Of a stretch of 20,687 nt of DNA, positions 1 to 10,900 are shown piece by piece. The DNA is from a virus: positions 1 through 20,687 of the IMG/VR virus record IMGVR_UViG_3300006868_002106; one strand, 5' to 3'. Position 1 is the stretch's first letter, and every line of letters starts with the position of its first letter. The notes under the pieces are model-generated. The model did not search any database. It had not been told where the DNA came from and worked only from the letters and a program-made list of their open reading frames with translations. The translations under genes and the position numbers were made by a program.

Positions 1-1044
1 TTTACTGTTCAGGCCAACGCAATCCTGAATGACGACGGCTCTACTCTTGTGCCAGCCGGCGTCTACATGGATACCGCGTTTATTAGGCATGGTTCGATAA
101 CAAACGCATTCATTGAAGATGCGACCATCGATTACGCGAAGATCGCCAGTGTTGATGCTGGCACGATTTCTACCGGAACCTTGAATACGTCTAGATTGAA
201 CCTAGATGGGACAACGCTGACATCGGTCAACGGTGTCTTGCAGGTAGGTAGCTTGAACGCTAACAAGATTACCGCCGGCACTATCTCAGCCAGCATCATG
301 GAAGGCACAACCGTTTACGCCAACAAGCTTACTGGCGACGTTAGTGTCATGACCAACTTTAGAGACACTACTACCCAGTATTTTAGAGGCGGCGCTTATA
401 CCGGCACGTATGGAGGCACTCTTAAATTCTTAGAAGAGAGCCTTGATGCTAGTAGTCACACTACTGTGGGCCACATTCCTTACGCGCAAGCTTCGGGCTG
501 GTTCAGCTCCACATCCAGCAAGACGTACTCCATCAAGATGTACATGAAAACGGCATCTAGCGGCGGGTCAAGCACCACGGTTGGAACTGCATTCAGCGCC
601 GCTACATTTACAAGCGGCGGAACTACCTACTACTACATTCAAATCAGCGGAAACAAAACAAGTCTTGTTGGAACTGGTAGCACCATAACGTCCGGTAACA
701 AGTCTCATACCGTAACCAGCGCCACGTACAACGCAACGTCGGGTGCCACAACAATTTACTACACGTTAGTCACTGGCAGTGCTTTCACCACCGGCAACTC
801 GATTTCGACAACCGGATCAACCGGAGGAAGCTGGACCCTTGTTGGTGAAACGCGAGTGAAGGCAACAACCAACCTGTATATGCCCTTCTCTCTTTCGGGA
901 ACCTTGGGTAACAGAACTACTGCCGCCGCAGACATGAAGTTAGAAATGACTAGATACGGCAGTTCGGGTGTAACTTCCCCTGATACTGGAAGTTCTTTGG
1001 ACAGTATTGGTGAAGTTACAGGAATGATAATTGGTATGCGCTAG
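1..1044 (+). CDS. Tail-tip / host-specificity (J-like) protein, C-terminal part, 5'-truncated by window edge
   Basis: The reading frame is open from base 1 to the TAG at 1042-1044, so the GTG at 49 is internal and not a start. The first ~50 residues (FTVQANAILNDDG, then a short segment ending in ITNAFIEDATIDYAKIAS) resemble the region near the C-terminus of lambda J-type central tail proteins (DUF1983-like), where a beta segment is followed by repeated 'I.NA.I..A.I' steps. From about residue 50 the protein is Ser/Thr/Gly-rich with repeated beta-strand-like stretches (ISTGTLNTSRLNLDG, TSGGTTYYYIQISG), as expected for a trimeric fibre or receptor-contact tip. It lies 41 bases upstream of the next gene in the same late operon. 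The J-like assignment rests on pattern only; a tail fibre of another family is the alternative. Confidence 0.7.
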   Translation, partial: FTVQANAILNDDGSTLVPAGVYMDTAFIRHGSITNAFIEDATIDYAKIASVDAGTISTGTLNTSRLNLDGTTLTSVNGVLQVGSLNANKITAGTISASIMEGTTVYANKLTGDVSVMTNFRDTTTQYFRGGAYTGTYGGTLKFLEESLDASSHTTVGHIPYAQASGWFSSTSSKTYSIKMYMKTASSGGSSTTVGTAFSAATFTSGGTTYYYIQISGNKTSLVGTGSTITSGNKSHTVTSATYNATSGATTIYYTLVTGSAFTTGNSISTTGSTGGSWTLVGETRVKATTNLYMPFSLSGTLGNRTTAAADMKLEMTRYGSSGVTSPDTGSSLDSIGEVTGMIIGMR

Positions 1045-1085
1045 TGTATTGATTTCTTTGGAATTTTGTGTATTGGTGATATAAA

Positions 1086-1490
1086 ATGGCATTAGAGTTT
1101 GCTGACATTCGGGATTACTGGGATGTCATCAAAAACGGTCTCATGGAAATCCACGAGCAAGTGGACCCAGACTGGAGACCGGAAGACGTTTACGCATCAT
1201 GCGTGAACGGTGATTGCCACCTTATGGTGGACCCCGCACGGACAAGCACTGGGTTTTGCGTACTTCAAAGTATTCCGATTCCTTTTCGGAAAACTAGTAA
1301 GTTGCTGATATGGATAGCCTACGACCCTATCCCAGAAAGTGCGGTCACTTACGCTGAAGAACTTGAAACCTTAGCCCGAAACACTGGGCATGAATCGATT
1401 GAAATATGGACGCCTCACAGTGGGTTGTCCGAATTAGCACAAAGCTTTGGTTACGACTTCAAATACGTCGTAGTCAACAAACGATTATAG
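1086..1490 (+). CDS. GNAT-like small protein of the virion block (T7 gp13-position analogue)
   Basis: A 134-residue soluble protein. The second half reads as an acetyltransferase-type fold: a strand (KLLIWIAYDP), a helix (YAEELETLARNTG), a strand (SIEIWTP), a helix (GLSELAQSFG) and the closing strand YDFKYVVVNKRL, which is typical of the GNAT C-terminus. The central acetyl-CoA P-loop (Q/RxxGxG/A) is not visible, so catalysis is doubtful. GNAT-like proteins of this size occur at the head of the internal virion protein block in podoviruses (T7 gp13 occupies that place), and here it precedes ejection-type genes. No strong Shine-Dalgarno is seen before ATG 1086. Role in the particle is inferred from position. 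Confidence 0.65.
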   Translation: MALEFADIRDYWDVIKNGLMEIHEQVDPDWRPEDVYASCVNGDCHLMVDPARTSTGFCVLQSIPIPFRKTSKLLIWIAYDPIPESAVTYAEELETLARNTGHESIEIWTPHSGLSELAQSFGYDFKYVVVNKRL

Positions 1491-1497
1491 GTGACAT

Positions 1498-2082
1498 ATG
1501 AGCGGTGGTGGCGGCGGCGGAAAACCCGAAGAGTTAGAGAGCAAGAAAGCCCTAGCTGAACAGGCGGCTATATCTTTACAGCGTTACGGTCAAATCTTTG
1601 TTCCGCTAGAAAACTCCTACATTCAAAGCACTCTTAACCAGTTTAGCGAGCAGGCTTATCAGAACCCTATGGGTCAGGCGGCTACTCAAGCGGCAGGTGT
1701 TTATGAAACAGGAATGGCTGACTTCCAAAACGCGGCAATGATGCAACGCGGACTAGATCCCTCTATGGGCGCCTATCAAAACGAGTCAGCGGCTCTTCGA
1801 GCGGCTCAGGCTCGAGGCGTAGGTCAGGCCATGTCAGACGCAGGTCTGAGCAACACAGATCAGGCTTATCAAGGTCTAGCAAATATCGTGAAGATGGGCC
1901 AAGGGCTTGCTACCGACACTATGCAGGGCCAGATGGAGCTTGCTCAGAATCAGATGGATCGAGTGACAGCTCAAGCACAGCGTGATTTTGGCGCTTCCAG
2001 CAGTTTAAGAAATCTTGCCGGAACTGTGACTGGAACTGGCGCAGGTGCCGCTTTCGGTTTGAATAAGAATTACGGGGGCTAG
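1498..2082 (+). CDS. Helical virion protein, probable internal/ejection protein
   Basis: 194 residues beginning MSGGGGGG, followed by almost entirely helical, Ala/Gln-rich sequence (ALAEQAAISLQRYGQ; QNAAMMQRGLDPS; TQAAGVYETG). Composition and length fit the small internal proteins of podoviruses that leave the head with the DNA (T7 gp14-like or P22 gp7/gp20-like), but no catalytic motif is visible. An AGGTGA ribosome site lies just before the ATG. A motif YGQIFVPLENSYIQS near residues 29-43 recurs in altered form in the next gene (YLTRFAPIENFLASE), suggesting that the two are relatives. Ends 2 bases before the next ATG. Function inferred from context. Confidence 0.6.
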   Translation: MSGGGGGGKPEELESKKALAEQAAISLQRYGQIFVPLENSYIQSTLNQFSEQAYQNPMGQAATQAAGVYETGMADFQNAAMMQRGLDPSMGAYQNESAALRAAQARGVGQAMSDAGLSNTDQAYQGLANIVKMGQGLATDTMQGQMELAQNQMDRVTAQAQRDFGASSSLRNLAGTVTGTGAGAAFGLNKNYGG

Positions 2083-2084
2083 AA

Positions 2085-2630
2085 ATGTTTCGGAACTTTT
2101 TAGATCGATTACAACAATCTGGCAATCCTAACTTTTCGCAAGTACAGGACTTTTTCTTTCCTAATCCCGATGCAACATACAGGGGAACGCCAACCTATGC
2201 CGGAGGCATGGGTAACCCTTACGCAGGCATCAATCCTTATAGATATTCAGGCATGAATCCGAAAGAAAATCCGGGCGATAAGCTGTTCGCTGACCTGATT
2301 AGAGCGCAGACACAAGACTATTTGACGCGGTTTGCGCCCATCGAAAATTTCTTGGCAAGCGAGATCACGGCGACTGGAACTAAAGCGCTTGCAGGCGACC
2401 TTCAAAGAACTCGCGATGCGATAGACACGTCGTCCGCCAATGTTCAGGGAACTATGAACCGTGACGCGGCACGTTATGGCGTAGACGCTCAGCAACTGGA
2501 TCAAAACACGATGACCTCTGCTTTGGTAGGTGGTCTTAACGCTACAAGAATGCGTGATGCAGATCGCCGATTAGCACTGCTTGGTGGTATGGGTGGCATC
2601 ACCTCGAAAGCGCAACAGGTGGGTAGATAA
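2085..2630 (+). CDS. Virion-block protein related to the preceding gene
   Basis: 181 residues. The first ~65 residues are Pro/Gly/Tyr/Asn-rich (MGNPYAGINPYRYSGMNP) and probably extended. From about residue 68 the chain is helical (DLIRAQTQDYLTRFAPIENF; then an Ala-rich stretch with RYGVDAQQLDQ). The pattern F.P(I/L)EN and a later 'R.G(V/L)D' turn followed by an Ala/Arg helix match the order seen in the upstream 194-residue protein, so a duplication is plausible. The ribosome site GGGGG overlaps the upstream stop. The stop TAA abuts the next ATG (TAAATG), indicating coupled translation. No known enzymatic motif; likely structural or ejected. Confidence 0.6.
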   Translation: MFRNFLDRLQQSGNPNFSQVQDFFFPNPDATYRGTPTYAGGMGNPYAGINPYRYSGMNPKENPGDKLFADLIRAQTQDYLTRFAPIENFLASEITATGTKALAGDLQRTRDAIDTSSANVQGTMNRDAARYGVDAQQLDQNTMTSALVGGLNATRMRDADRRLALLGGMGGITSKAQQVGR

Positions 2631-3344
2631 ATGGCGATTATTGGCACTGGATTTGGCTTGCGTCAGAGGGCGCAGGAAGGCATGTCGGCAGTTGCAAAAC
2701 TGGAGGCTCAAGAAAACCAGCAACGCATGGCTTTAGAACAGGCCAGACAAGCTCAGCAAATGCAGATGTACGGAACCTTTGGTGGTATCGGCGCCTCTGT
2801 TGGTACGCCAAAAGCTATAGCGGCTTACAAGGCGGCAACAGCAGGTAGCGCGATCCCAGCGGCTCCTACAGGATTTGTTTCGCCAACAGGCGGGATGGCC
2901 GGAATGGCTAAAGCATCAAACGCAACTGCCGCATTGAGAGACGTGCCTGCCGTTACAGGTAACGCGGCTCAAGGATTCTTATCTCCGCAGGGTGGTGGAG
3001 GAGCATTGGCTCAATCAGCAAATGCAGTCAAAGACGCAAAGGTTATTACTGACGCAGGTACCGCAGTTAAGGCGGCGGCTGATGCCAAGGTTGCTGGAGA
3101 TGCAGTTGTTGCGGCTAACGCGGCTGGTGCAGGTGCAGGTGCCGCAGGTGCAGGTGCCGCAGGTGCAGGTGCCGCAGGTGCAGGTGCCGCAGGTGCAGGT
3201 GCCGCTGGCGCTGGTGCCGCTGGTGCTGGTGCCGCCGCAGGCGGATCAGCCGCATCTGGAATACTTGCCGGTGTAGGTGCTTTAGCGGCACCAGTAGCCA
3301 TAGGGCTTGGTGTGGCGTTCTTGCTCAACAAGCTATTCGATTAA
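2631..3344 (+). CDS. Ala/Gly-repeat protein with C-terminal membrane segment, probable ejection/channel protein
   Basis: 237 residues. Residues ~8-50 form a Gln/Ala-rich helix (VAKLEAQENQQRMALEQARQ). The middle is low-complexity. Residues ~165-202 are a tandem GAGAA array. The end (ASGILAGVGALAAPVAIGLG and VAFLLNKLFD) is a hydrophobic stretch long enough to cross a membrane, with Lys-Leu-Phe-Asp at the tip. A helical start, flexible glycine-alanine linker and C-terminal membrane anchor in the internal-protein block suggest a part of the trans-envelope DNA channel, but this is inferred. Its ATG directly follows the upstream TAA, with GGTGGG as ribosome site. A membrane-anchored structural protein of another kind cannot be excluded. 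Confidence 0.6.
   Translation: MAIIGTGFGLRQRAQEGMSAVAKLEAQENQQRMALEQARQAQQMQMYGTFGGIGASVGTPKAIAAYKAATAGSAIPAAPTGFVSPTGGMAGMAKASNATAALRDVPAVTGNAAQGFLSPQGGGGALAQSANAVKDAKVITDAGTAVKAAADAKVAGDAVVAANAAGAGAGAAGAGAAGAGAAGAGAAGAGAAGAGAAGAGAAAGGSAASGILAGVGALAAPVAIGLGVAFLLNKLFD
3129..3233 (+). repeat. 15-bp tandem repeat encoding (AGAGA)n, 7 units
   Basis: Unit GCAGGTGCAGGTGCC occurs five times without change (3129-3203), followed by two diverged units with GCT/GGC codons (3204-3233). The unit is a multiple of 3, so copy number can change without breaking the frame. It encodes an Ala-Gly linker in the 237-residue protein and explains the stop-free shadow frames on both strands here. Confidence 0.95.
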
Positions 3345-3353
3345 GGGGGAAGC

Positions 3354-4910
3354 ATGGCGACTAATTACTCTGGATTTGCTGAAGGCTTCCAAGGCGGTTT
3401 CGGGCTTATGTCCGATGCAATGGACAGGGCAAGACTAAGAGATATCCAAGAGCAAGAGCGCGAGGATATGGCTAACTATCGCCTTGATCAAACCAATCTT
3501 GAAAAAGAGAAGTTTGCCGAAACAAAAAGAGCAAATCAGCTTGCAGAAACAAGAGCTGAAGAGCAACGCATTGCGGACAACGAAGCCAGAACGGCTGATC
3601 AAGAAATAAGACGCATGCAAGCTGAAAATTTAAAGCTTCAGCGAGAACGAGAAAAAGCCGCAACTGACGAAAATATTGCACGGGCAGAAAGAGAGAGAAA
3701 AGACAAAGAGAAAGAAGAGCGTCTAGAGCTTCATGCAGAGTACACGAATGAGCTTATAGGCTTAGCTGACCTTCCTGCTGAGCAAAGAAACTCCGCGCAA
3801 AATCTTGAGCGTATTGATTTTATTATTAAGGAGCTTACCGGCTCTCAGTTTTTTGATCCGTCAAGCGCACTCAGTGGTGACGTTGAGTCTTATAACGCTG
3901 AAATTACTGCACTTCTAAATCGCATCCAGTCTGGCGAAGAAATTAATGCGGGAGATATTTCTGCCGGAGCTAGAGCCGCCATGACTGAGGGCTTGACGGT
4001 AAACAATGCTCGTTTTGTGGGTAGCAAAATAAGTGCGGAAGCATTCCCTCAGGCGCCAGCCAGCGCCGCAGGCGGGACCATCATGGACGTTACTATTCAT
4101 GACGTGTCGATTACCTCAGGAACGCCAGCAAATCCAGAAACAGGACAAGCGGCTGTTGCTGGTCAGCTTCAGGCCAAGGTTGCCGTCAAGTACAAAACCA
4201 AAGATGGGAAAATAGGTTACTACTATCCCGATCTCACAGATAACAGGGATGGTACGGGCAGTCCGTTTAGCATCAGTCTAAATGAAGCGGCTCAAGCATA
4301 TGCTGGCAGGGCCAGAATGATCGGAGATTTGAAGGCAAACCCCAAGTTCAAAGAGCTTGTGGATGAGCGCCTGATCGAACGTGATCATGGCGGCATTGAC
4401 AAGTTTAACTCTACCGTCAAAACAATGACCGACACTATTATCACGCAACTGGAGAAAGCCGAAACAGTTGGAACCGACATAGATAGTGTTCTTAGTAAAC
4501 AGGGACCAAACTACGGCGGAATTCTTCAGGAAGGCGAGGACGCTCAAGATCTTATAAACAATGTTCAAGCTTTACGAGAGCGCGTTAGAGAGCGTCTTCT
4601 CTATGGGCGGACAACAACTAGCAAAATCGAAAGATCTGATGCGTTTTTAAATCAAACAAGAAGCGCCCTCAAAACAGTTTCGGTAGGGTCTGGTGAGCGC
4701 GTAGCCACCACTAATCGTCGTGGGCGAAAAGTTACTGCTGGCGAAGCCATGCAAGGCCTTGAAGAGTTTCTTGGAACATCTATAGACAACCTATCAGCAC
4801 AGCAGGTTGTTCAAATCAACGAGTTCTTCAGTAGTGATGGAAGCATCACGCCAGAAAACATGGCAAGGCTTAGAGAGTTTAGAGATACACAGATAGTTAA
4901 ACAGCCGTAA
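3354..4910 (+). CDS. Coiled-coil virion-block protein, unknown function
   Basis: 518 residues, start at ATG 3354 behind a strong AGGGGGA ribosome site. The N-terminus (MATNYSGFAEGFQGGFGLMS) is Gly/Phe-rich. Residues ~22-130 are a long charged coiled coil (RDIQEQEREDMANYRLDQTN; LQREREKAATDENIARAERE). The rest is mixed alpha/beta, with a strand-rich segment near residues 245-300 (VTIHDVSITSG; GQLQAKVAVKYKTKDGKIGY) and a helical C-terminus. No signal peptide, membrane segment or catalytic motif is visible. It lies between the membrane-anchored protein and the giant protein, the place held by large internal core proteins in podoviruses (T7 gp15 position); homology to gp15 is not claimed. Confidence 0.6.
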   Translation: MATNYSGFAEGFQGGFGLMSDAMDRARLRDIQEQEREDMANYRLDQTNLEKEKFAETKRANQLAETRAEEQRIADNEARTADQEIRRMQAENLKLQREREKAATDENIARAERERKDKEKEERLELHAEYTNELIGLADLPAEQRNSAQNLERIDFIIKELTGSQFFDPSSALSGDVESYNAEITALLNRIQSGEEINAGDISAGARAAMTEGLTVNNARFVGSKISAEAFPQAPASAAGGTIMDVTIHDVSITSGTPANPETGQAAVAGQLQAKVAVKYKTKDGKIGYYYPDLTDNRDGTGSPFSISLNEAAQAYAGRARMIGDLKANPKFKELVDERLIERDHGGIDKFNSTVKTMTDTIITQLEKAETVGTDIDSVLSKQGPNYGGILQEGEDAQDLINNVQALRERVRERLLYGRTTTSKIERSDAFLNQTRSALKTVSVGSGERVATTNRRGRKVTAGEAMQGLEEFLGTSIDNLSAQQVVQINEFFSSDGSITPENMARLREFRDTQIVKQP

Positions 4911-4926
4911 CTCATAGGAGTTTTTG

Positions 4927-7900
4927 ATGCCACTAGTATCCTATGATGATGACGAATCATTGGACCTGTTTCTCGAGAGACAGAGACGAGAGCAACGCCG
5001 GCTAGAGCGTGAAGAAAGAGCTTCTGCGTCTCAAGAAATTGAGCAGTTAGATGAGCCTGAAGAGGAAGACTACAGCCAATTTGGCCGTGGCATTCGGGCG
5101 GGTATCGATCAGACCCAAGGTCTTGGCGGCGGTCTAAAGGCTCTCGCCGGCTCTGTTCTGGGAAAGGAGGACTGGGTACGTGATGGTCTTGCATACTACA
5201 ACGAGAAGATGGCCGAAGCTGACGAGATCGGCGGTGACTTCCAGCGCGTTGAAGATATTGAAAGCTTTGGCGACGCTCTTGATTATGGCTTGTTTACCCT
5301 TGGTACTCTTGTTCCTGACCTTATTGGCGGCGGTGGAGCTGGCCTTCTCGTCAAGGCTGGCGTAAAGAAAGCTGTCAAGAATCAAGTTCAAGACGCTGTA
5401 GAAGCGAGGGTCCAGCAAGCCGTAGCAGACGGAGCAGTCGCAACATCAAACAAGATCGCTCTTAAAAAGATTCGAAAAGAGTACGAAGATCAAGCCCTTG
5501 GAAAGATCCCCCAAAGAGCGGCAATAGCTGGCGCTGGAGCATACAGCGTTGCTCTTAACTCCGCAGAAAACTTCACTGAAATTGAGGCAGAAACGGGCAA
5601 GTTAGATCCTGTTGCGGCGCTCACTGTGGGTGTTGCTCAGGGCGCTCTGGATTCCATTGGCATACCAATGAGAGCCTTCAAAAAACTGTACCCAGACAAG
5701 TCTCCAGAGGGAATCAGAACCGGTATTGCGGAACAGATCAACGACAACAGAAGCGCAGTAAGAAGAATCATCACAGAGGCAACGAAAACCGCAGGTGTTG
5801 AAGGCGGTGTTGAGGCCATGCAAGAAGTGATGGGTCGAGCCGCTGTTGCTTGGGCAAATGAAAGTTTGCCTGAGTCTGAGCAACAGGAATTCTTTGAGAT
5901 AATGGCGGGCGAAAATGCTCGCTCTTTGTACCTCAACAGCTTTGTAGCCGGAGGCATCGGTGGCGGAGTGATTGGTGGCTCTTTAGGCGCACTACCACCC
6001 TTCGATCCAGCCGAATACGACAACACTCTTGGCAAGATGGTTGATGCTAAGCGAGCCGCAAAAAATGCGGCGGCGGAAACAGATAACACCCCCCAAGAAC
6101 AGACTGTTGATCTTGGTGAAATGCCAATGGATCAAGAGTCCACGTCTGTTTATATGGGAGACATGCCTATAGCACTGCAAGAGCAGGTAATGGCAGATGG
6201 ATTCGAGGATGACATCGCGCCGATTGAGGCTGTCAGAGAGGCGGTTACTAAGCTTGATGGTATCGAACAGCAACGAGCTAAAAATGCCCTGAACAGACTA
6301 GGTCTAAATCAGCAGAAGAGAATTAAAGTCCAGCCTGAAAAGGAGGTTGCAGAGCAGGTCCGATACGAAGGTCCAATCTTCGCCACATCGACGCCAATGT
6401 CTATGAACGAAAAGGCTGATGAGCTACGAGGGCAAGAGACTGCTGGTGCTAAAAAGAAACAGATCGAAGGGGATGATGACTTTACCCCTGAAAGCTTGAG
6501 CATAGGCAGGATTCTTCAAACACAAGGCAAGTCACGTCTTGGCGATCCTTCAATGGACAGCAAGTCTGGAGATGAAAAGGTTATTCTGCGTCCAATCGCT
6601 GACGCAATTTCAGAAAGCCAGACCAGCGCTGATTCAGATGCACCAGTTGCGCCAATGCAAGAGGAGCTTGCTTCGGTTGTTCTAGATCTTTTGGATAGAG
6701 GTATGCCTCGCCAGCACGTTGAGGCGCTTCGCGGCACATATGCGCTTGATGGTGACATCGACATCTTTGATGACGCAGTGGCCGCATACTTCCCAGAAAA
6801 TGAGTCGATAGCAGTAAAGCCTGAGATCCTCGAGGAGGCGCTTCAGGACGAAGAAACAGCTAGACAGCTTCGCTACTACATGTCACATGAAATGTGGCAT
6901 ATCGCTGACGACAAGAACGGCTACACCCTAAATCTGCCAGATCTAGAGATGACGTTCGAGGACACTGATGGAGACGGCATACCTGACCTGCGGGTTGGCG
7001 ACGCTGTTGCGGAATTGTACGAGCAGTGGGATCAGGAGACTCAACTAGGTAAGGGGTTCGGTTATCCGTTTAACTATCTAGAGCAAGACCTGCTGGCCGC
7101 CACACCAGAAGATAGACCCAACATTTTACGAGCGGCACAGCGAGAAGTGTTCGCTCAGCTAGGTGCTGTATACCTAGCAAATCCAAGGCTGTTAAAGCAA
7201 AATGCTCCTAACGCATACAGATTGATCAAGGCGCTACGTGACAATGCGTCACAGACCGCAGAGGATATCGTCCGTGAAGACAATCAAACTCAAGACGAAG
7301 CAGTTTCCACCCAACCTTCAGGCATATCTGGAGAAGTTCGGGCACCCCCCATCGAAGGAAGCCCAGAAGTTCAAGACACTGACGGAGCTGGACAAGATGG
7401 CGGAGTTAGCCCTGAGGCGGGGCAAGCCGATCCGCAACTGGGAGAACAGACCGAAGATCAAGACGGGGACGAGGCTGGACGACTTCTACGGCAACAGGTA
7501 GTTGACTTCGTATCCTCGCAGGGCGAGGTTCAGGGTGTTTCCCCGATACAGCTAGAGCTTCGTCAGGGTTACAACCCAACCGTTGAGCTTATAGACGAGA
7601 TGCTTTCAATGGGCATGCTCGAAGAAAATATAGGCAGTGACGGGTCGCCTTCTTACACCGTACCGCAAACTCAACAGCCTGCTCCTGAACCTCGGCAAGA
7701 TGCTGAGACTGCGTCAGGGGAACCTCGAGTACCCGTTACGTTACGTGCAACAAGTAAAAAGCCTACATTCAATAAGGCTGTTAACTGGGATCAGACCGGC
7801 GAATACATCGTAACCTTCGAGGACGGAGATCGTTACACGCTCTACTTCGATGATGATGCATCTGAAGCTGGGGGTGATGTTAACTTTGAGTCGATTGACG

Positions 7901-10900
7901 GGAAGGTTACTGATCTTGGAGACATGCTTGGAACGACCAAGCAAGAAGCCATTAACTCTTTGATCGATCATCGACAGAAGTTAATTGACGCCGGACAGGA
8001 CTCCTATAACGTGCCTCTGAATCCTGAGGTAGGTAGTGAGATTGTTTTCAAGGCGTTCGATTTTATCGATCAAAAATCTCCAGTGACAGAGAAACAGCTT
8101 CGCGCAAAATTTAAGTCACTAGAAGACAATCAGTTTGAAAATCTCAAGAAGCAACTTACCGACGAGCAACAAGACGAAGAAAGCCAGATTCTTGTAGAGG
8201 ACGGCAAGTACGTGTCTTATGGCTACCTTCAGGAACGGGATGCACCTGAAGATCCAGCCTTTGCTCGCAAGCAGGTGCCAATCTCTAACGCTGTAGAGCG
8301 GTCAAAGACCAAATACGCTGAGTACTCTAGCGCTTTAGAAGAGGAGTTCTTTGGTAACTTCTGGCCTCGAATGATGGAAGAGGTTGGAGGGACGGTAACC
8401 CCTGACAAAATTAGAACTGCCGCGAAACGCGCAGTCAAAGACATCGACGGGTGGGTCAAAGAGAATCCGAAGTACAACAACTACTACAATGAGGACATGG
8501 CCGCTGTTCGAGGAGCTTTAGAAGATCACTTTGGCTCAGTGACAGATGACGATCTATTGTTCTTCCAAGTGGCTAACGGATTGACGTCACCTGCAACACA
8601 GTTACGCTCGAACGTAGGCGATGCTGTCCGCGTACTTGACCTGTTCAAGAGAGAGGGAAACCTCGACTCTATTGTTATGGGCAAGAGTCAGAAAGGTAAC
8701 GCGATCATATCGTCTAGCCCTATCTCGATATCCGGCACAACCGGCCCAACCAAAGCCAGAAGCCTCAAGGTATTTGATCGCTTGATCAAAGAGAAAGGCG
8801 GTGTACGACAGGCCGTCGATTTCTTGAAGGAAGGCGTCACAGCAAAAGAGTTGCAAGCCTTCAACAGAGAGATGGGCTACGTCAGTAACGTCCCCAACAT
8901 CCCGTCGATCAGGTCACTGGTCGAGCAGGCAACCGGACAAGACGAGTTGATACCAAGGTTCTTTATCTTCAACAAGAAGATTGGCGCCTACACTATGAAC
9001 CTGTCAGGTGACCCACGCTACACGACTATTGACGTGTGGGAGTCGCGATTTATTCGAAGCTACTTCGACGGTCTGTTCCAAGAGAACACTGGCTTGCCCA
9101 TGAATGTTGCGGAAGACCAGCTATTCCAAGAATTCTCTACGCTGTTCAAGGAGGAGTTCGACAAGACAACTGGACTATCTGCTGACCCATCAACTTTACA
9201 AGCTATGCGTTGGTTCTATATGATCAATGCGGCTAGGGAAGCAGGCTACAGAGGAGCCTCTACCAATGAAACAATCTCAGAAATCACAGTTGACCAACTC
9301 CAAAGACTTGGAGGCGGCGGCAATGAAAGCCGGCGAAGCGGCAATGAAGCGGCTCCTTCTCAAGATGAAAGCCAACCGCAGTTCGCAAGGAACCCTTCCT
9401 ACAAAAGCGAAGACGCCAGAACAATAGCTCTTAGGGATACGGCTCGTGAAAACGAAAACATCCCTTACCACGATTCAGTCAGTGAGCTTGAAGAAGAAAG
9501 CCGTTTCTGGATAGACGAGCTTGAGGTCAGTCCAAGATTTAAGAGGCTACTTAAGGCGCTAGAGCGTGAAGACTACTTAGGTTTTGACACAGTAGATCAA
9601 GCACTAGGATCGCTGTTCAAGGATGTAGATCCTGTCGAAAACTTCGATGTATCTCCCGCCTTCAAGACAGCGCTTGGCAGATACGTTAACGAAGTTACCG
9701 GATTTATTGACGATAGTCCTCAGTTTATCCGTGTACCTCAGCCTGATAACAGCGACGTTAGCTTCAACCTGAATGACGACTTCTCTGTCGATAAGAGCGT
9801 AGAGTCGCGCCTCAAGAAGGTGATGCCCAAGACGGTCACTAGAAAGTTAAGTGACCGACTGGAGCGATTGAAGGATCTCGAGAACAGGTTTGCAGAGTTC
9901 CTTGGCTTGGATAGATTGCCTTCGGTCTTCTCTGCTTATGACAACGAAAACCTGATGCACTCAAAAGTCCAGAAGCAGTTGGAAGATTTTGAGAAAGCGC
10001 ATGTTGTTCCTATCGCTGAGCTAATCAGGGATTCTGATCTTGAGTTGGATCAGGTTGGCTTGTACTTGCTGGCTAAACACGCGCCAGAACGTAATGCCAA
10101 GATAGCTCAGCAGGAGCGAGAGCTTCGAGATCTTCAGATCGAGATTGTTAGGGATGAGATAGATAGCTTTAGTGGCGACAACGACGCAGAGCTTGCACGT
10201 CTCCAAAGAAAGCTTGAGATCCTAGAAACCGCTCCTCTCAAGTATCAAGAGAAAGGTTCCGGTATGACCGATGAGGAGGCGCAAGCCACCATCGAGCTTG
10301 CCGAAAACGAGGGTCGATCTCAGGAACTCGAACAGGTTGCTGAGCGAGTCTATGCCATGCTGTCAGAGATGAGGCAGAACATGGTTGAACAGGGCTTGCT
10401 GGACAACAAGACCAAGGAGGACTGGCAGGACACCTATCAGTTCTACGTTCCCCTCAAGGGCTTTGCGGCGTTCCCAGAAGGTCTTGAGATGAAGGGCGGT
10501 AGTGGCACTCAGGGCTTCAGCATCAAGGGATCAGAAAGCTTCAAGGCCAAGGGTCGTGTAACACTACCGGTCAATCCGTTGACTGTGTCGTTCAAGGACG
10601 CAGAGGAAAAAATTGTTCGGGCGGAAAAAAATAGAACCGCCCAAAAACTCCTCAAGATGTTTGAAAAGTTCCAGTCACCTGATAACTGGAGGGTGTACAA
10701 CCAGAAGGTACGACCACCTCGTGACGACAACCCTGCTGAGATGAAGAGTAATCAGGAGATGCGTTCTGAGCGCAGGGCTGACGACGGTCTACCTAGATAC
10801 ATAGAGGTCAAGCGTCGAGGCAAGTCGTTCTTCATCGAGGTTAGAGATCAGGAGTTGAATCGTCAGTTGCAGAGTGGCGGCGTAGGCATGTTCAACAATC

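Noticed and set aside
2992-3331. Long open frames on both strands across the Ala/Gly repeat
   Set aside because: The 15-bp unit has no stop in any frame, so the frames are by-products of the repeat; the products are periodic (VQVPQ or PAPAA) and lack ribosome sites.
9227-9427. 66-codon +2-frame reading within the giant gene
   Set aside because: Lysine-rich helix arises from shifting GAN/CAA-rich codons of a Gln/Gly/Ser linker; no family resemblance and no ribosome site. Weaker than the 7238-7501 case.
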